NCBI GenBank assembly: GCA_949592205.1
Contig: CATIUR010000001.1
Location: 265,580,750-265,644,749, forward strand
Origin: Helichrysum umbraculigerum
Lineage: Eukaryota; Streptophyta; Magnoliopsida; Asterales; Asteraceae
Length of the DNA: 64,000 nucleotides
Direction of reading: 5' to 3'
In this document: in pieces, positions 22,313 to 34,602 of the stretch
How positions within the stretch are numbered: the stretch's first letter is position 1
How the letters are laid out: every line of letters begins with the position of its first letter
The notes under the pieces: model-generated
Databases searched by the model: none
The model's input: only the letters and a program-made list of their open reading frames with translations
Told to the model about the DNA's origin: nothing
Position numbers and translations under genes: made by a program

Positions 22313-23644
22313 ATGGCAAATGTACAACAACTAATAGATCAATTTAATAGTCTTGTTCAAGATAGATGTAGAAGTTATTCCTACTTAGATAACGAATGTC
22401 AAGGATATAATAGGAATCATTTGGATAACGTAGGGTACCTAGAGCCTCAAATACAATATCAATATGACCCTCACACTTTCCAACATCAATACCAACCCTA
22501 TTATCCCGAACCATTTGAAGTCTACCCATACTCATCTTACCCTGTATCTGAACCTCAACCGCATGAGAGTTTTGACTTGAGAGATACGTCTTTGACCTTT
22601 CTCAGTAGTAATGCTGCTTTCTCACCCTCTTCCAACTCACTTGAACAATTACTAAATGAACAAAAAGACATGCTTAGAAGAAGTTCTGATAGGCTATCTG
22701 AAATACAAAAACAAGTAAGTAGTAAGGGAAATGAGGATCAAGATAGACCCAACTCTAGGCTACAGAAAGATGAGAGGAACACACATACCACATCTACTTC
22801 TCTTAACACAGACTTTCATTCTCATGAGTCTGGTTGCAAACTACCTTCAACTCCTAAACCTACACAATCTTCTAAATCCTCATTTCCACCCATTCTTAAC
22901 CTATCGACGTCCGAGACCGACGAAGAGTTTATTCTAGAGGAACTCTCCGAACCACTGCAACTCGAAACTACTGGCCAGGGTGACGAGTACGACGAGGTAG
23001 ACGAGGAGATAGAAATGGAGAGCCCTGAAGAGAAGATTTACACAGAAGACTCAGCTTCAGAAGGATGGAAGGAATGTGCGCCAACTCTGAGAAGTGATCT
23101 CATCCTAACTCAAACCGACGTGGTTGATGCTATCCCACAACTAGTTGTGGATGATAATATCCCACATATCTTTCCGGATAAATCACCCATTGGTCTAGTT
23201 GAACCCTCGATTGCCTTAGACATACCAGTAACCCAAGTGGTTGGTGAGAATGTTGCTACAAGATTGGAGACGTCAATGGACTTTGTCCCACCTCCATGCC
23301 CAGAGTACAACATTATCATCAACCAAGAGACCATAGGAAGTAAGGTGGGTTCGGCGTCAAGGTTGTTCTACAAACCATCTCTCTACTACATAATGACGTA
23401 TACGTCATGGAGTGATGAGGACCTCTTTGACCGACCCATCCAACCCATCCAAACTAAGAAAGTACAAGAAGTTGAGAGATTTATTATACCCCAAGTAAAA
23501 CAAATCACTTACTTCGGTGCACCTTCTCATCTTATTGGACATACCCTAGGAATAACCTGCTTTAACTATATAGGTATGTGCCAATACTATCACTTGTGTC
23601 TACTGATGGACGCAAGCAAGCCGCAAGGATCTCCTGATAAATAG
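22313..23644 (+). CDS. Single ORF of element B, 443 residues, function unknown
   Basis: I place the start at MANVQQ; an in-frame ATG lies 21 nt upstream. The N terminus (about 1-90) is rich in Y, Q and P with CRSYSYLDNECQGYNRNH. The middle is serine and threonine rich. Around residues 200-240 there is an acidic stretch (DEYDEVDEEIEMESPEE). The C-terminal 130 residues look globular, with conserved-looking FYKPSLYYIMTYTSWSDEDLF and CFNYIGMC. There is no zinc knuckle, protease or RT motif. It occupies the gag position of a pol-less Athila-like element, and the frame is fully open. It may be a Gag-like or leader protein used with trans-supplied enzymes. I cannot name a family with confidence. Confidence 0.6.
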   Translation: MANVQQLIDQFNSLVQDRCRSYSYLDNECQGYNRNHLDNVGYLEPQIQYQYDPHTFQHQYQPYYPEPFEVYPYSSYPVSEPQPHESFDLRDTSLTFLSSNAAFSPSSNSLEQLLNEQKDMLRRSSDRLSEIQKQVSSKGNEDQDRPNSRLQKDERNTHTTSTSLNTDFHSHESGCKLPSTPKPTQSSKSSFPPILNLSTSETDEEFILEELSEPLQLETTGQGDEYDEVDEEIEMESPEEKIYTEDSASEGWKECAPTLRSDLILTQTDVVDAIPQLVVDDNIPHIFPDKSPIGLVEPSIALDIPVTQVVGENVATRLETSMDFVPPPCPEYNIIINQETIGSKVGSASRLFYKPSLYYIMTYTSWSDEDLFDRPIQPIQTKKVQEVERFIIPQVKQITYFGAPSHLIGHTLGITCFNYIGMCQYYHLCLLMDASKPQGSPDK

Positions 23645-26600
23645 AACTAGAGTCAGGCTCGAGACTCGAACAAAAACAAGCGCTTCTCGGGAGGCAACCC
23701 GTGTTTAACGTAGTATCAGTAGTAGTTAACTAACCCTAATAAGTAGAAAATGAAACCCGAAAAAGCATGTTTAAAAGTTTTCTTAAATTTGTGTAGGGAA
23801 GGATTTTCAAAAATGACTTGGGACTTAAATTTCATATTCACTGAAGTCATGGTTTTTGAACTTTAAAGTTAATCTTTTGCTAAAAACCTGAAACTTCCCT
23901 TCCCCCACTTGTTCGGACTTCATTGCTTTTTCACCATTATCTAAGATCTCAAGTTCTCTGCATCCTTTCATTTGCAAACATTGCTAGCAACTTGGTTATC
24001 TAGGTGCCTTAGTCATCATACACACCACTCACATATTTCGAGCATTTGAGGTACTTACATATATTTCTGTGAACATACATGAGATCTTTCAATGCCTTAT
24101 AACATGATTTGTATGTCCATGTGTGTATTATGCTCGAACTCGTTTAAAAATATGTGCTTTGGAAATCGTTATACTTGGCTACATGATTAACTGAATCTAC
24201 TTGTATTTCCATATCTGTTGTTTGTGATAAAATGAAATTATAGGCGGCTGACGCTTTTAAGCATGTGATTAGACTCGAAGTCATACACTGGTTTGTTTTT
24301 CAAAAACCTTCACTTTTAAAAATCATTCAAAAACCAGTGAGTCTATGACCTAGGGAATAATCACATGTCTATTAGATTATATTTGTCTACTCTCTTGTTT
24401 GTACAAATGTCTAACAGACAGGGATTAGCGCCTATGGATGAAGAATCTTTGAGTATAATGGAGAAATGACAAGGGGAGCATTATTGTTCATTAAATTAGG
24501 GAACTTTGGAGCATTGCTTAGGGAAATGATATATCTTTAAGATACAAAAGATGATCACATTCTAGCCCCTTTCAGAATTGTTCATCGAGCAGATAACCTC
24601 GACATTCACCATATGTTCCCACATATTCCATAAATCCAACCATATTTTACCACATCCTTGGTTGCTAGTAGAGTATTTCATGGAACCTGAAACCACAATT
24701 ACCACCACAACCACATCCACCTACCCATCCACCCATCATACTTATCATTACCGCCAGTAGGGACCATGAAGCATCACAACGCTAGCAGTTCTTCCAGCTT
24801 ATATGAGTTCACTGCTAAACTTTAGGAATATAAGCTGATCAAGGAATAGACATTAAGATATTGAAGACATGATTGATATGGAAGATGGAGATCTCATCTG
24901 ACAAGAACAACTTTACATTTACCCCATTAGTTCGTCAAAGAAGATCTTGGGTGATAGAAGTTTATGGTTGTCCATCATCTCTATCCAACATTTGGTTCAT
25001 CTTGGTTGATTATGCCTACATCCTGATGGTGTTATCACTTCATTTTCTACAATCTATCCTTTTATTCTGAGTTATGAGAGAAGTTGGTGGATGGTTTGAA
25101 TGAAGAGTATCCTGCATGAGCTTGAGTGCCCTTTATGAAGACGAAGTCTGACCCAGCATACACTGGTGCCGACATAGTCTATTTTTCTGATCCTCTGCTC
25201 ACAGCCGTATAGGGGAGTTTCCTCGTTCTTATCTCTGTTTTGTTATGATCGTATTTGTTTTACCTTTACCGTTTAATAATCTATACCATATCCTAAACTT
25301 ATCAATAAGTGTGGGATTCCAGCCCAAAACAAACACTTGAGAAACATTTTCCGATATGTTCAAACTCTAAGTGTGGGATTTTACTTTCAGTAAATTCTCA
25401 ACTCAAGAGAACATTAGGGACAATGTTCCTCTAAGTGTGGGATAGCGGTATAGAATACCATAGGTTGGATTCTTATTTCCAAAAGCAAACTCGTAAAATG
25501 TTTCTCAATTTTAAAAACCTCACTTTTGCTTAAAATTTTTCAAAATTTTTGAATTAAAATGTCTTGAGGGGAATCATTTTCATATATGATTAATGTATTT
25601 TGAAAATTAAGATTAAATAAGTTAGGAATTTCTTGAGCTGAAATGATGATCTAAAAAGGGCATCGCATGGCTAGGCTAATATAACCCATACTTATAGTGA
25701 GGTATCTTGAGCCCATGAAAAACATTCATTTTTAATGCTTTACTATTCGTTTGATGAGTGTGTGCCGATGCTTGCATCCGGAATTAGAACTTGCTCCTGT
25801 TATACATGTCGAGACCACATTGGTTGAGTACCGTACGCGGTATAGGTGCAATCAGAGGACCTTGACATTCCTTAGGATTTAACCCTTCTTACATACCTCT
25901 TCAAGCCCAAAACCCTTCCAACACTCATTCTTAGTGTTGATGATCCGCCTAGAAAACCCTGTTGAACCTTAACCTTTTCGCTTCTTTGAACCCAAACTTT
26001 AAACCCATTTCACTTCCACACCCACCAAAACCTTATCTTAGAAATTTTTAAATTTTTTGAAAAACGGTATTTAGATATTCTTTTTGCTTTTACTCAAAAA
26101 TCCACAAATTCGTGTTTACTCATAACTTCTAGCGTGCGTTTCATGATCAATACTCAAAGATCGAGAATCTTGTGGTGCGAAAAATTGGCACCAAGTAAAT
26201 TCGAAGTTGTCAATATGTCTGAAAAATGAAAGTAATAAAGGATCTCAAAAAGGGCACTAAAATGAAAATGCCTTAGAAGTTCCTTGGGAAAGAAGTTCTA
26301 AGCCCAAAAATATAGAAAAAAAGAAAAGAAACAAAAGAAAAATATGTAATAAAGCTAAGTGCTTCGATTCTCCAGAAAAACTCTGATCTCTAAAGATATT
26401 AAAAATCTTCCTTGTGTTTTCTAAGAGATAGAAGTCAAAATAGCTATCTCCTCCCCTTATCGTTATCCGTTTCCGTTTTCATTAAAAAGTTTATCTAAAT
26501 AAATTTTTTCATAAGTTTAAAGAGGCCTAAGATAAGCAAAACCCTTTTTATTTAAAACCAATTTCCCATCTAGCCATTCCCTTTAACCCTCACCAAACAT

Positions 26601-27005
26601 TAAAACCCATCTGAATGTCCTGGGATGATTAGTGCCGTCCTCCCCTAAGTGGTGGAGAGGTGATTCTCGAGCAAGCCTATGACGATGGATGCTGCATGAC
26701 TGGCTTATGAGCGATTTCGTTTGATTAGAATGATAGGTAACCCGAAACACTTCTGAGTGAATTGAGTGACCACCTTGTGAGATCGCCTAGTCATGTATAT
26801 CCCAAAAGCATGCCCAAGAGAATTATTTCATGCTTCTGAAACGAATACCTTATTTTCTCTCAGTTTCCAGGATATGTTACTTATATACGAGATCGTTTGC
26901 TCTTGATATGTTTTGATTCACCCAAAAATGCATTGACACTTTCAAATATTTTCATTGGGAAAGCAAGTGAGAAATTTGAATTTTGCTTGAGGACAAGCAA
27001 AGTCT
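23645..27005 (+). other. Non-coding internal part of B
   Basis: No convincing gene in about 3.4 kb. Visible landmarks are GGGAGGCAACCCG (23689-23701) and three internal copies of AAGTGTGGGAT (about 25310, 25373 and 25433) that look like the polypurine tract used at the LTR. There are also A-rich and T-rich stretches around 25500-26500. Short open frames in it show no family motifs. Confidence 0.7.
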
Positions 27006-27019
27006 AAGTGTGGGATATT
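27006..27019 (+). promoter_or_regulatory. Polypurine tract of B
   Basis: AAGTGTGGGATATT directly precedes the LTR start TGATAAC. It follows TTGAGGACAAGCAAAG, the block usual before the 3' LTR of Athila/Tat elements. Confidence 0.8.
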
Positions 27020-27256
27020 TGATAACACGTAAAAAGTCAAGTTTTTAAGTGTTATTATCTCACCTTTTTAGCCCGATTATGGATGAAAACATTTGAAATA
27101 TATATTTTATTACTAAATTTCATAATGAAGGCTAAAATTTAGATGATGCTTCAAGAATCAACCAAAAAGGCCTAAAAAAGAATAAAATAGAGCACAAACG
27201 ATCATAAGTGTTCTCGTTCACGCTTTCAAGCACTTTTTCAGTTCTACTTGATATTA
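27020..27256 (+). repeat. 3' LTR of B, first part
   Basis: Starts TGATAACACG and is cut at 27256 by element C. Bases 27252-27256 (TATTA) are the target duplicate, repeated at 43889-43893. Confidence 0.85.
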
Positions 27257-29700
27257 TGTAACACCCCCGAAATTCACTGTTTTGCGGAAGCATAATTTGG
27301 GGTGTTACTAATCAAATATCACAGCACAAAGATAAAGTAAACGACATCTATATGCAACGTTTGTAAATTAGTTACATTCCATAGATATATTGTTTGAAAA
27401 CTTAGTGTTTTCGTATACAAAAATGTAGTTTCCCTAGAGTCCGCGCGTGTAGCGGGAGATTCTATTACATAATCAAAATATACAAAAGATAATGCTAAGA
27501 ATCTCCGTTAATGCAGTTGTGTTGAAATCATGCGACTCTAGCTAAAAATCCTGGAGTAATCCTACTCCATCCGAGTACCTGAGAAAACATGCTAAAAAGT
27601 GTCAACCAAAAGGTTGGTGAATCTCACAGGTTTGTAAGTAATATCAGCTTTGAACACGAGATTTCATCAGTAATGCCCGCAGGCGTAAAATCAGCAATTT
27701 CAATCTAGAAATCGTAAACCAGTATTTGCAATCCCGCAAATGTAAGTAAGTAAGTTTATACCGTTGCCATGAGGCTCATAATCGAAGCTTAACCCGTAAG
27801 TAATAAGTTTGCTCCCGTGACATGCTCGTAAATGAGCAAGCATCAGTAACGAATAATTAGTCACCCGTTTCTACGTGTAAATCAGTACGTGGCAGCGCTA
27901 CTGCCCCGGGTGGGGAGGGTCATTTCCCTAATGGATCCATTAACTAGTGTTCGCGCTTAAGTCCATAACTAACGATATATGATGGAGAGACTTCTGTTTG
28001 TAAGTAAACTCATGCAATTTCGTTTGGTATAGTAAACAGTTTAGTACTTGTGTTCAAGAAAATCAGTAGCATGTATCTCCCCCAATAAGATAAAACAGTA
28101 AAAGTGGGGCCGTAAGACTCACCTGAGTCTTGTAGTAATCAGTTGCAATTAGCAAGTAGTAAGTAAAGCAAGTAGGTTCTCTGAACCCGTAACCTTCAAA
28201 TGCCTAATCATATGAAGTTATGTAAGTATGCGTCTCACGAGACGTTTCGTTTAGTTGTACACAACTAGTATATCCAGTGTTTGTCCGTATGTTTGTAATT
28301 GTTTGTTTGTTGGAAAACATGTTTGGCCCGTTGGTGACGGTTTGTAGCAAAAATTCTAAAATGTTGACTTTGCTACAGTAAATGTGCTACAGTGAATTGC
28401 TACAGTAAAATTTGACTTTTTGCTACAGTAACTTTGACTTTTCTATAGTGAAAATCCTTTAAAATTTCCAAGTTTTCTGTTTTCTGCGACATAAGCTGCG
28501 ACACAAGGATTTGTATGCGACACAAGGGTTGTGTCGCATGAAGGATGCGACACAATAGCTCTGCGACACAGTGGTTGTGTCGCAAAAAGCTTGCGATGCT
28601 AATTCAATAGCGACAGAACGGTTGTGTCGTATTAAATACGACATAGTATGCGACATAGAGTGCGACACAATATTGTGTCGCAAAGGTTACGACACTAAAG
28701 GATTGGTACGACACAAGGTGCGACACAAACGGGTTTATGCGACACAGAATGCGACACAAGGCTTGTGTCGCATGTATGAACACCAGCCCAGAAACTTTCG
28801 GGTTTCAAGAATTTTCGACCAAAAACGCAAATCTAACCCATTTTTGAGCTATAAAATCGTGTATTCTTCATGTATTAGGTTATATCTAAGTTGTGTACAC
28901 ATCAAAACATCAAAACATTACACCAAATTGAATAGATCTAAGATTTTAGGAATTTCTTACTTTTGCAAATCGAGCTAAATGGAGGATGAATTGATGAAGA
29001 CGGTCTTGATATTCTTGCTCCACTCGTGATGGTGATTCCGAATATGTAATTTTCGTGGTCGAGATTTGATGTTGAAAATTTGGTGTGAATTGAGGTTGAG
29101 AGAGTTTGTGGTTTGTGTGTGTTTAGTTAGAATGAAAATGGAAAGGGAAATTGGGGTGGGGGTTTGGGTTGGTGGCTGATCCAAAAGGAAGGAGGGGGAA
29201 AATACTCCCCAAAACACAGTGTTGACTCCGTGTCCTAATCGTTTATTCACTAGTTTTTCATATTTAACCAAACGTTTATATTTTTAAAACGTAACTGGAG
29301 TATTTAAGTAAAATACTTTGAAATTAATAGTAAAACATTTGTCGCAATACTTAAATTATTAAGTCGCGTTTATTACGTTTTGTTGCGTTAGTTAAAATGT
29401 CGTCGCGATAATATATAAATAATGCTCGTTCGGTTGTGTATTTTATATAACAAAATACGTTCTCATTATTTAAGTAAATTTCTGTCACCAACGTCCAAAT
29501 AAACTGTGTCGGACTCCGTCCTGTTAATTCGTACGATTCATCCAAATCGCGTAAGTACACACATATATATATAAATCACCTTATATATATATATATATAT
29601 ATATACAAATAGAATCTGTAATTAGTCCTATTACATACTAATTACCACTAGTTACAAACAATTAGGCATAATTAATTATCCTAATTATGCAGGTGTTACA
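27257..29700 (-). repeat. 3' LTR of element C
   Basis: 2444 bp starting TGTAACACCC and ending TGTTACA on the + strand. It contains the terminal hairpin (27258-27308), a donor-like site (28117-28125, reverse), the conserved box (28325-28344) and the GCGACACAA word cluster (28480-28770). A GA-rich stretch (about 29090-29190, CT-rich on the element strand) and a TA microsatellite (about 29572-29606) follow. Confidence 0.95.
28480..28770 (-). repeat. Cluster of GCGACACAA/TTGTGTCGC words in the LTR of C
   Basis: About 15 copies of TGCGACAC-like words in both directions. An 11-bp perfect stem with a 5-nt loop is at 28529-28555. A perfect 22-bp palindrome is at 28661-28682. The same cluster is in the 5' LTR at 42680-42970. 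It occupies the place where A has ACGTCGCA words. Confidence 0.85.
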
Positions 29701-29717
29701 TTCTCCCCTTGTTAAAG
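29701..29717 (-). promoter_or_regulatory. Polypurine tract of C
   Basis: On the minus strand this is TTTAACAAGGGGAGAA next to the LTR, after the TTTCGGGACGAAATT block. It shows that 27257-29700 is the 3' LTR. Confidence 0.85.
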
Positions 29718-29733
29718 AAATTTCGTCCCGAAA

Positions 29734-31318
29734 TTAGCTTGAGTGCACGGACGGTGCGTTATCTGGGAAAAGATGTGGGTATTTCTGTCGTATTTGGTCT
29801 TCCCATTCCCAGGTGAACTCAGGGCCGCGCCTAGAATTCCACCTGACCTTTACGATGGGAATACGACTCTGTTTCAATCGTTTGACCTCACGGTCCATGA
29901 TTTCCATAGGTTCCTCGACAAAATGAAGTTTATCATCGATTTGAATTTCATCGAGCGGTATAATCAGTGTCTCGTCAGACAGACATTTCTTCAAGTTAGA
30001 AATGTGGGATGTGTTGTGTACGCTGCTAAGTTCAGCAGGAAGTTGCAGGCGGTATGCCACTGGACCAATCCTTTCCAGGATTTCGAATGGTCCGATGTAT
30101 CTAGAATTTAGTTTGCCTGGCTTTCCGAATCGAATGACACCCTTCCACGGTGCCACTTTGAGAAGTACCTTGTCCCCTACCTGGAACTCAAGGTGTTTGC
30201 GTCTCACGTCAGCATAGCTTTTCTGACGATCACGTGCGGCTTTCAACCGGTTTTGAATACCAACGATTTTCTCAGTAGTTTCTTGAATGATATCTGGACC
30301 CGTGAGTTGGGAATCTCCTAACTCAGTCCAACAGATAGGTGATCGGCATTTACGCCCGTAAAGTGCCTCGAAGGGTGCAGCCTTTATGCTGGTATGGTAA
30401 CTGTTGTTGTACGAAAACTCGCACAACGGTAAGTGATTTTCCCAAGAAGTACCGAAGTCAACTATGCAGGCTCGTAGCATATCCTCCAGTGTTTGAATAG
30501 TTCGCTCGCTTTGGCCATCGGTTTGCGGGTGATAAGCAGTACTCATATCCAGACGAGTACCAAGAGATTTTTGTAGCGATTGCCAAAAGTTAGAAGTAAA
30601 ACGGCTGTCCCTATCCGAGATGATCGAGATAGGTACACCTTGTCGCGAGATGATTTCTTTGACATAGATGCGAGTCAGACGCTCCATCTTGTCGGTTTCC
30701 TTGATGGCCAGAAAATGAGCAGATTTCGTGAGACGGTCCACAATCACCCAAATGGTATCGCAACCACTCGAAGTTTTCGGTAGTTTGGTGATGAAGTCCA
30801 TGGAAATCTGTTCCCATTTCCATTGAGGAATTTCAGGTTGTTAGAGCAACCCCGAGGGTCTTTGGTGTTCGGCCTTGACTTTGGAACAGGTTAGGCATTT
30901 ACTGACGTACAAGGCAATGTCAGCTTTCATGTTAGGCCACCAATACAACCCTTTGACGTCATGATACATCTTATCAACTTTCCGAATTTGGGTAACCACA
31001 CCCGGTTAGAGAAGTATCGAGTTCCATCGGGTTTGATTTCGAATTGTTTATCCAAGCCTCGCAAGGCTTCATTTTTCAAGTTTTCATCGTTGAGTGCTTC
31101 AAGTTGAGCGGTAAGGATTTGAGCAGGAAGCTCGTTATGAATTGTCATAGAAAGTGCTCGGACTCGAAGGGGTTTCACTCGTTCTTTTCGGCTTAAGGCA
31201 TCGGCAACTACGTTAGCCTTGCCCGGATGGTATTTGATCTCGCAGTCGTAGTCACTAAGTAACTCAACCCAGCGACGTTGCCTCATGTTTAGATCCTTCT
31301 GATCGAATATGTGTTGGA
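29734..31318 (-). pseudogene. pol: Element C pol: end of RNase H, integrase and chromodomain-like end
   Basis: The frame 29734-30801 is an open integrase core (MDFITKLPK, ISDRDSRFTSNFWQSL, HPQTDGQSERTIQTLEDML) ending in the chromodomain-like MDREVKRLKQSRIPIVKV and WEWEDQIRQKYPHLF. Upstream, a TAA at 30841-30843 stands where relatives have CAA. Near 30984 about 60 bp are missing compared with A and the frame is shifted, removing part of the integrase zinc region. The RNase H end (MRQRRWVELLSDYDCEIKYHPGKANVVADALSRK) reaches the solo LTR S at 31319. Bases 31314-31318 (TTGGA) are the target duplicate. Confidence 0.92.
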
Positions 31319-31799
31319 TGAAAGTCCCTTACACTTCTAAGATCTGATCGGATCGTTTTATTGATTGCTATTGCGGAATGATAAACAATCAATATATGAT
31401 TCACGAACACACGATTTCTATATAATCTTTGCTTTGTATTCACAATTGAATATGAAAGATTACAATCACAAACACACAAACGTTTCTCTCCTCTCTCACC
31501 ACAAAAAAACGGCTCACAAGCACTCTCCCCAACGTCCAACATGCTAACCCTAAAACGAAACTTTAACTCGCTATATATATCAGTCCTATTGGACCCTGCG
31601 ACGTTAGGCCCAACGTCGCAGGCCCAGACCCTTGCGACGTCTGACCCGACGTCGCAGGCCCAATTACAATGTCACCATTCTATGTATATTTCATTTACAG
31701 ACTCGAATACACACTCTAAACACTATACGTTCGTAGACTAATTGACTTTGACAATTACAATAGTTTGACCAACTGACTGACACACAAAATGCACCAACA
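31319..31799 (-). mobile_element. Element S: solo LTR of 481 bp in RNase H of C, TSD TTGGA
   Basis: It begins TGAAAGTCCC and ends CACCAACA on the + strand. On the minus strand it starts TGTTGGTGCATTTTG, a usual copia LTR start. A perfect 5-bp duplication TTGGA flanks it (31314-31318 and 31800-31804). There is no primer site or internal region, so it is a solo LTR left by recombination between two LTRs. It has its own small cluster of GCGACGT words (31597-31660), including a 9-bp stem with a 6-nt loop at 31597-31620. Confidence 0.88.
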
Positions 31800-33034
31800 T
31801 TGGAGACTTTTGTGATCAGTGAAGATAGTGCTTTTCGTACCGTAGAGATAATGTCTCCAGATTTTCAATGCGAAGACCACAGCACCTAACTCGAGGTCGT
31901 GGGTTGTATAGTTTTTCTCCTGGATTTTTAGTTGTCGTGAGGCATAGGCAATGACTTTTTCCCGTTGCATCAACACACAACCAAGTCCTTGGTGTGAGGC
32001 ATCGCAGTAAACTACGAAATCGTCGGTGCCCTCGGGTAAGGACAAGATCGGTGCACTGCAAAGTTTGTTTTTCAATAGTTGGAAAGCTGACTCTTGTTTA
32101 TCAGTCCAATCGAACTTCTTATCTTTCTGAGTCAGTGTGGTTAGGGGAACAGCTATTCTTGAAAAGTTTTCGATGAATCGGCGGTAATAACCAGCAAGAC
32201 CTAAGAATTGTCTCACTTCGGTTGGAGTGGTCGGTGACTCCCAGCCCTTGATTGCTTCAATCTTGGCGGGATCAACATGAATTCCTTGGCTGTCAATCAC
32301 GTGCCCGAGGAATTGAACGGTTCGAATCCAGAACTCACACTTAGAGAATTTGGCATATAACTCTTCGTGTTTAAGAAGTCCTAGAATGGTTTTCAGATGT
32401 TGAGCATGTTCCTGCTCGTTGCGAGAGTAAATCAGGATATCATCGATGAACACAATGACGAATTTATCAAGATATGGTTTGCACACCCGATTCATAAGGT
32501 CCATGAATACGGCCGTTGCGTTGGTCAACCCGAATGGCATCACTTGGAATTTGTAATGCCCATAACGAGTTCGGAAAGCTGTCTTTGGGATATCATTGTC
32601 ACGGACTCGGAGTTGATGATAACCCGACCGTAGATCAATCTTTGAGTAAACACTCGATCCCTGTAGTTGGTCAAACAGGTCATCGATTCTAGGAAGTGGG
32701 TACCGATTCTTTATGGTTAGCTTATTCAGCTCTCGGTAGTCGATACACATGCGGAAAGATCCATCTTTCTTTTTCACGAATAAGACCGGAGCTCCCCAAG
32801 GCGAGGAACTTGGTCGAATGAATCCTCTGTCCAGGAGTTCCTGTAGTTGGTTAGACAACTCCTGCATTTCGGGTGGTGCTAAACGGTAAGGGGCTCGTGC
32901 CACGGGTGCAGCTCCGGGCACAAGTTCGATTTGAAATTCAACTTGTCTAGGTGGCGGAAGTCCGTGCAAGTCTTCAGGAAAGACTTCCGGGAAATCCCGC
33001 ACGATCGGAACATCCTCAAGTCGCTTCTCCTCCG
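31800..33034 (-). pseudogene. pol: Element C pol: RT and first part of RNase H
   Basis: Read on the minus strand the frame opens at the protease/RT link (KRLEDVPIVRDFPEVFPEDL). It continues through RT (KKKDGSFRMCIDYRELNKL, FVIVFIDDILIYSRNE) into RNase H (VVYCDASHQGLGCVLMQ, ELGAVVFALKIWRHYLYG, TDHKSLQ), where S is inserted. The RT catalytic FIDD is intact. The N-terminal side is cut at 33035 by the LTR of G, and protease is absent. Confidence 0.92.
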
Positions 33035-34207
33035 TGTGACACTCCTCCAAATTAGGTATATAATTATACTTAATTACATGCATTTCTTACGCTAATTCCC
33101 TACATTTGTTTTAAACTAAACCTATGATGTGATATGAGTCTAGCGAGCCCAAAGCAATAATACTAAAAGTATATACATTATATGTAGTATTTATAAATTA
33201 TGTACGAACGTATCGGAACTAAGCCGACAAAAATAATTACCAGATTTGGTGATATTAAATAATTAATAATTCAATTATTAATCACGATTATTTATATATC
33301 TATAACATATAGATAAAACGGTTCAATGATACGTTTAACATATAACGTATTATATAACAAACAGAAACAATTTTAAAACGCGCCTAGAGGTTTCAAATAA
33401 TAAAAGTATTATTTCGTAAGTTACTGTTTTAATGTATAGAACATTACCTCAAAATATGATTTCCGAATTTTACTGAAATCTGGCACGCGTTTTTGACTAT
33501 ACAGTACGTTTACTGTAATTAATTTTAACTATACTTGTAACAAAGTATTTCATATTCCGATTTTGTATTTCTAAATCTGAAATATCAAGAAACAAAACGC
33601 GAAATTTTATTATAATTAAAGTACCACAAATTATACTCGTACACGAAATTAACGGGTTAAAAACTACCAATGTAGTACACCTCAAAATATCTGGCGACAG
33701 ATTGAAGTACCCTCCATACTCCCATTTGAAATTTCCATCTCCAATAATACATCTTTACCAACATTTTGATCTTCAAAATTCACATACTTCACTTCATTTC
33801 TTCATCTGTGGTTTTGGAGTTGGAAAAGAGCAGAGGAAACAACAAGCAGGAAGAAGCAACACCATTTCATCTTCTTCATTTTCTTAAACATCATCACCAC
33901 ATCAAACTCACAAACAAAATGATCACATAATCATCTTCATCATCTCCGTTCGTAATCATCATCAACATCTCAGAATCATCATCATCTTCTTCCTAACATC
34001 ATTGTGAGGATTTTATCTATTTTTCTTTATTTATACAAATTCTTCAAATTATGATTTATGTTGATGATTATTGTTACAAACTTGTTAAAACATGTTACTA
34101 AGTGATTATACAACCTATTGTGATGTTTGATCATGTTAAAAACAAAGCTAAAATCAAAACCGTACGAAATTGTTGTAACAGAGAACGAACCAGAACCTGC
34201 AAAACCA

Positions 34208-34602
34208 TTGAATCCGGCGGATTCAAGTGAATCCGGCGGATTCCCAGCTGAAACAATGGTGAATACGGCGTATTCCATCGAATACGGCGTATTCCCCATT
34301 TAAAACTCGAACACTTTGAACAACCCAGATGAATCCGGCGTATTCACGGGAATACGGCGGATTCCCAATTTTTGAAACTTCGAATACGGCGTATTCAGTT
34401 AAATACGGCGTATTCCCACCTTCGACCCGCACACAAACCTTCGGCTAAAATGATGAACGAGTAAAAGACACGTTCGATCCGACGGATCATCGGTGGATCC
34501 GGTGGATCCTTTTAAACTCGAATGAATACGACGTATTCACCGGAATACGGCGTATTCCCCTTGTTTGACTTGAATCCGGCGTATTCATAAGAATACGGCG
34601 TA
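34208..34602 (+). repeat. Cluster of GAATACGGCGTATTC and GAATCCGGCGGATTC words in G
   Basis: About ten copies of a near-palindrome with a 6-bp stem and a GGC centre, in two stem versions (GAATAC/GTATTC and GAATCC/GGATTC). Examples are at 34261-34275 and 34280-34294. The pairing is kept when the stem changes. Confidence 0.85.

Noticed and set aside
24578..25070. Short ORFs in the non-coding part of B
   Set aside because: Below 70 codons, with no motif and no support for a start; treated as chance.
28400..28780. Palindromic repeats with spacers resembling a CRISPR array (also 648-924 and 50608-50885)
   Set aside because: Unit length and spacing are irregular, the words occur in both directions, they lie in LTRs of a plant genome, and no cas-like gene exists.
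28571..28978. ORF of 135 codons in both LTRs of C
   Set aside because: Mostly translation of the GCGACACAA words; no relative keeps it, and it is antisense to the element.
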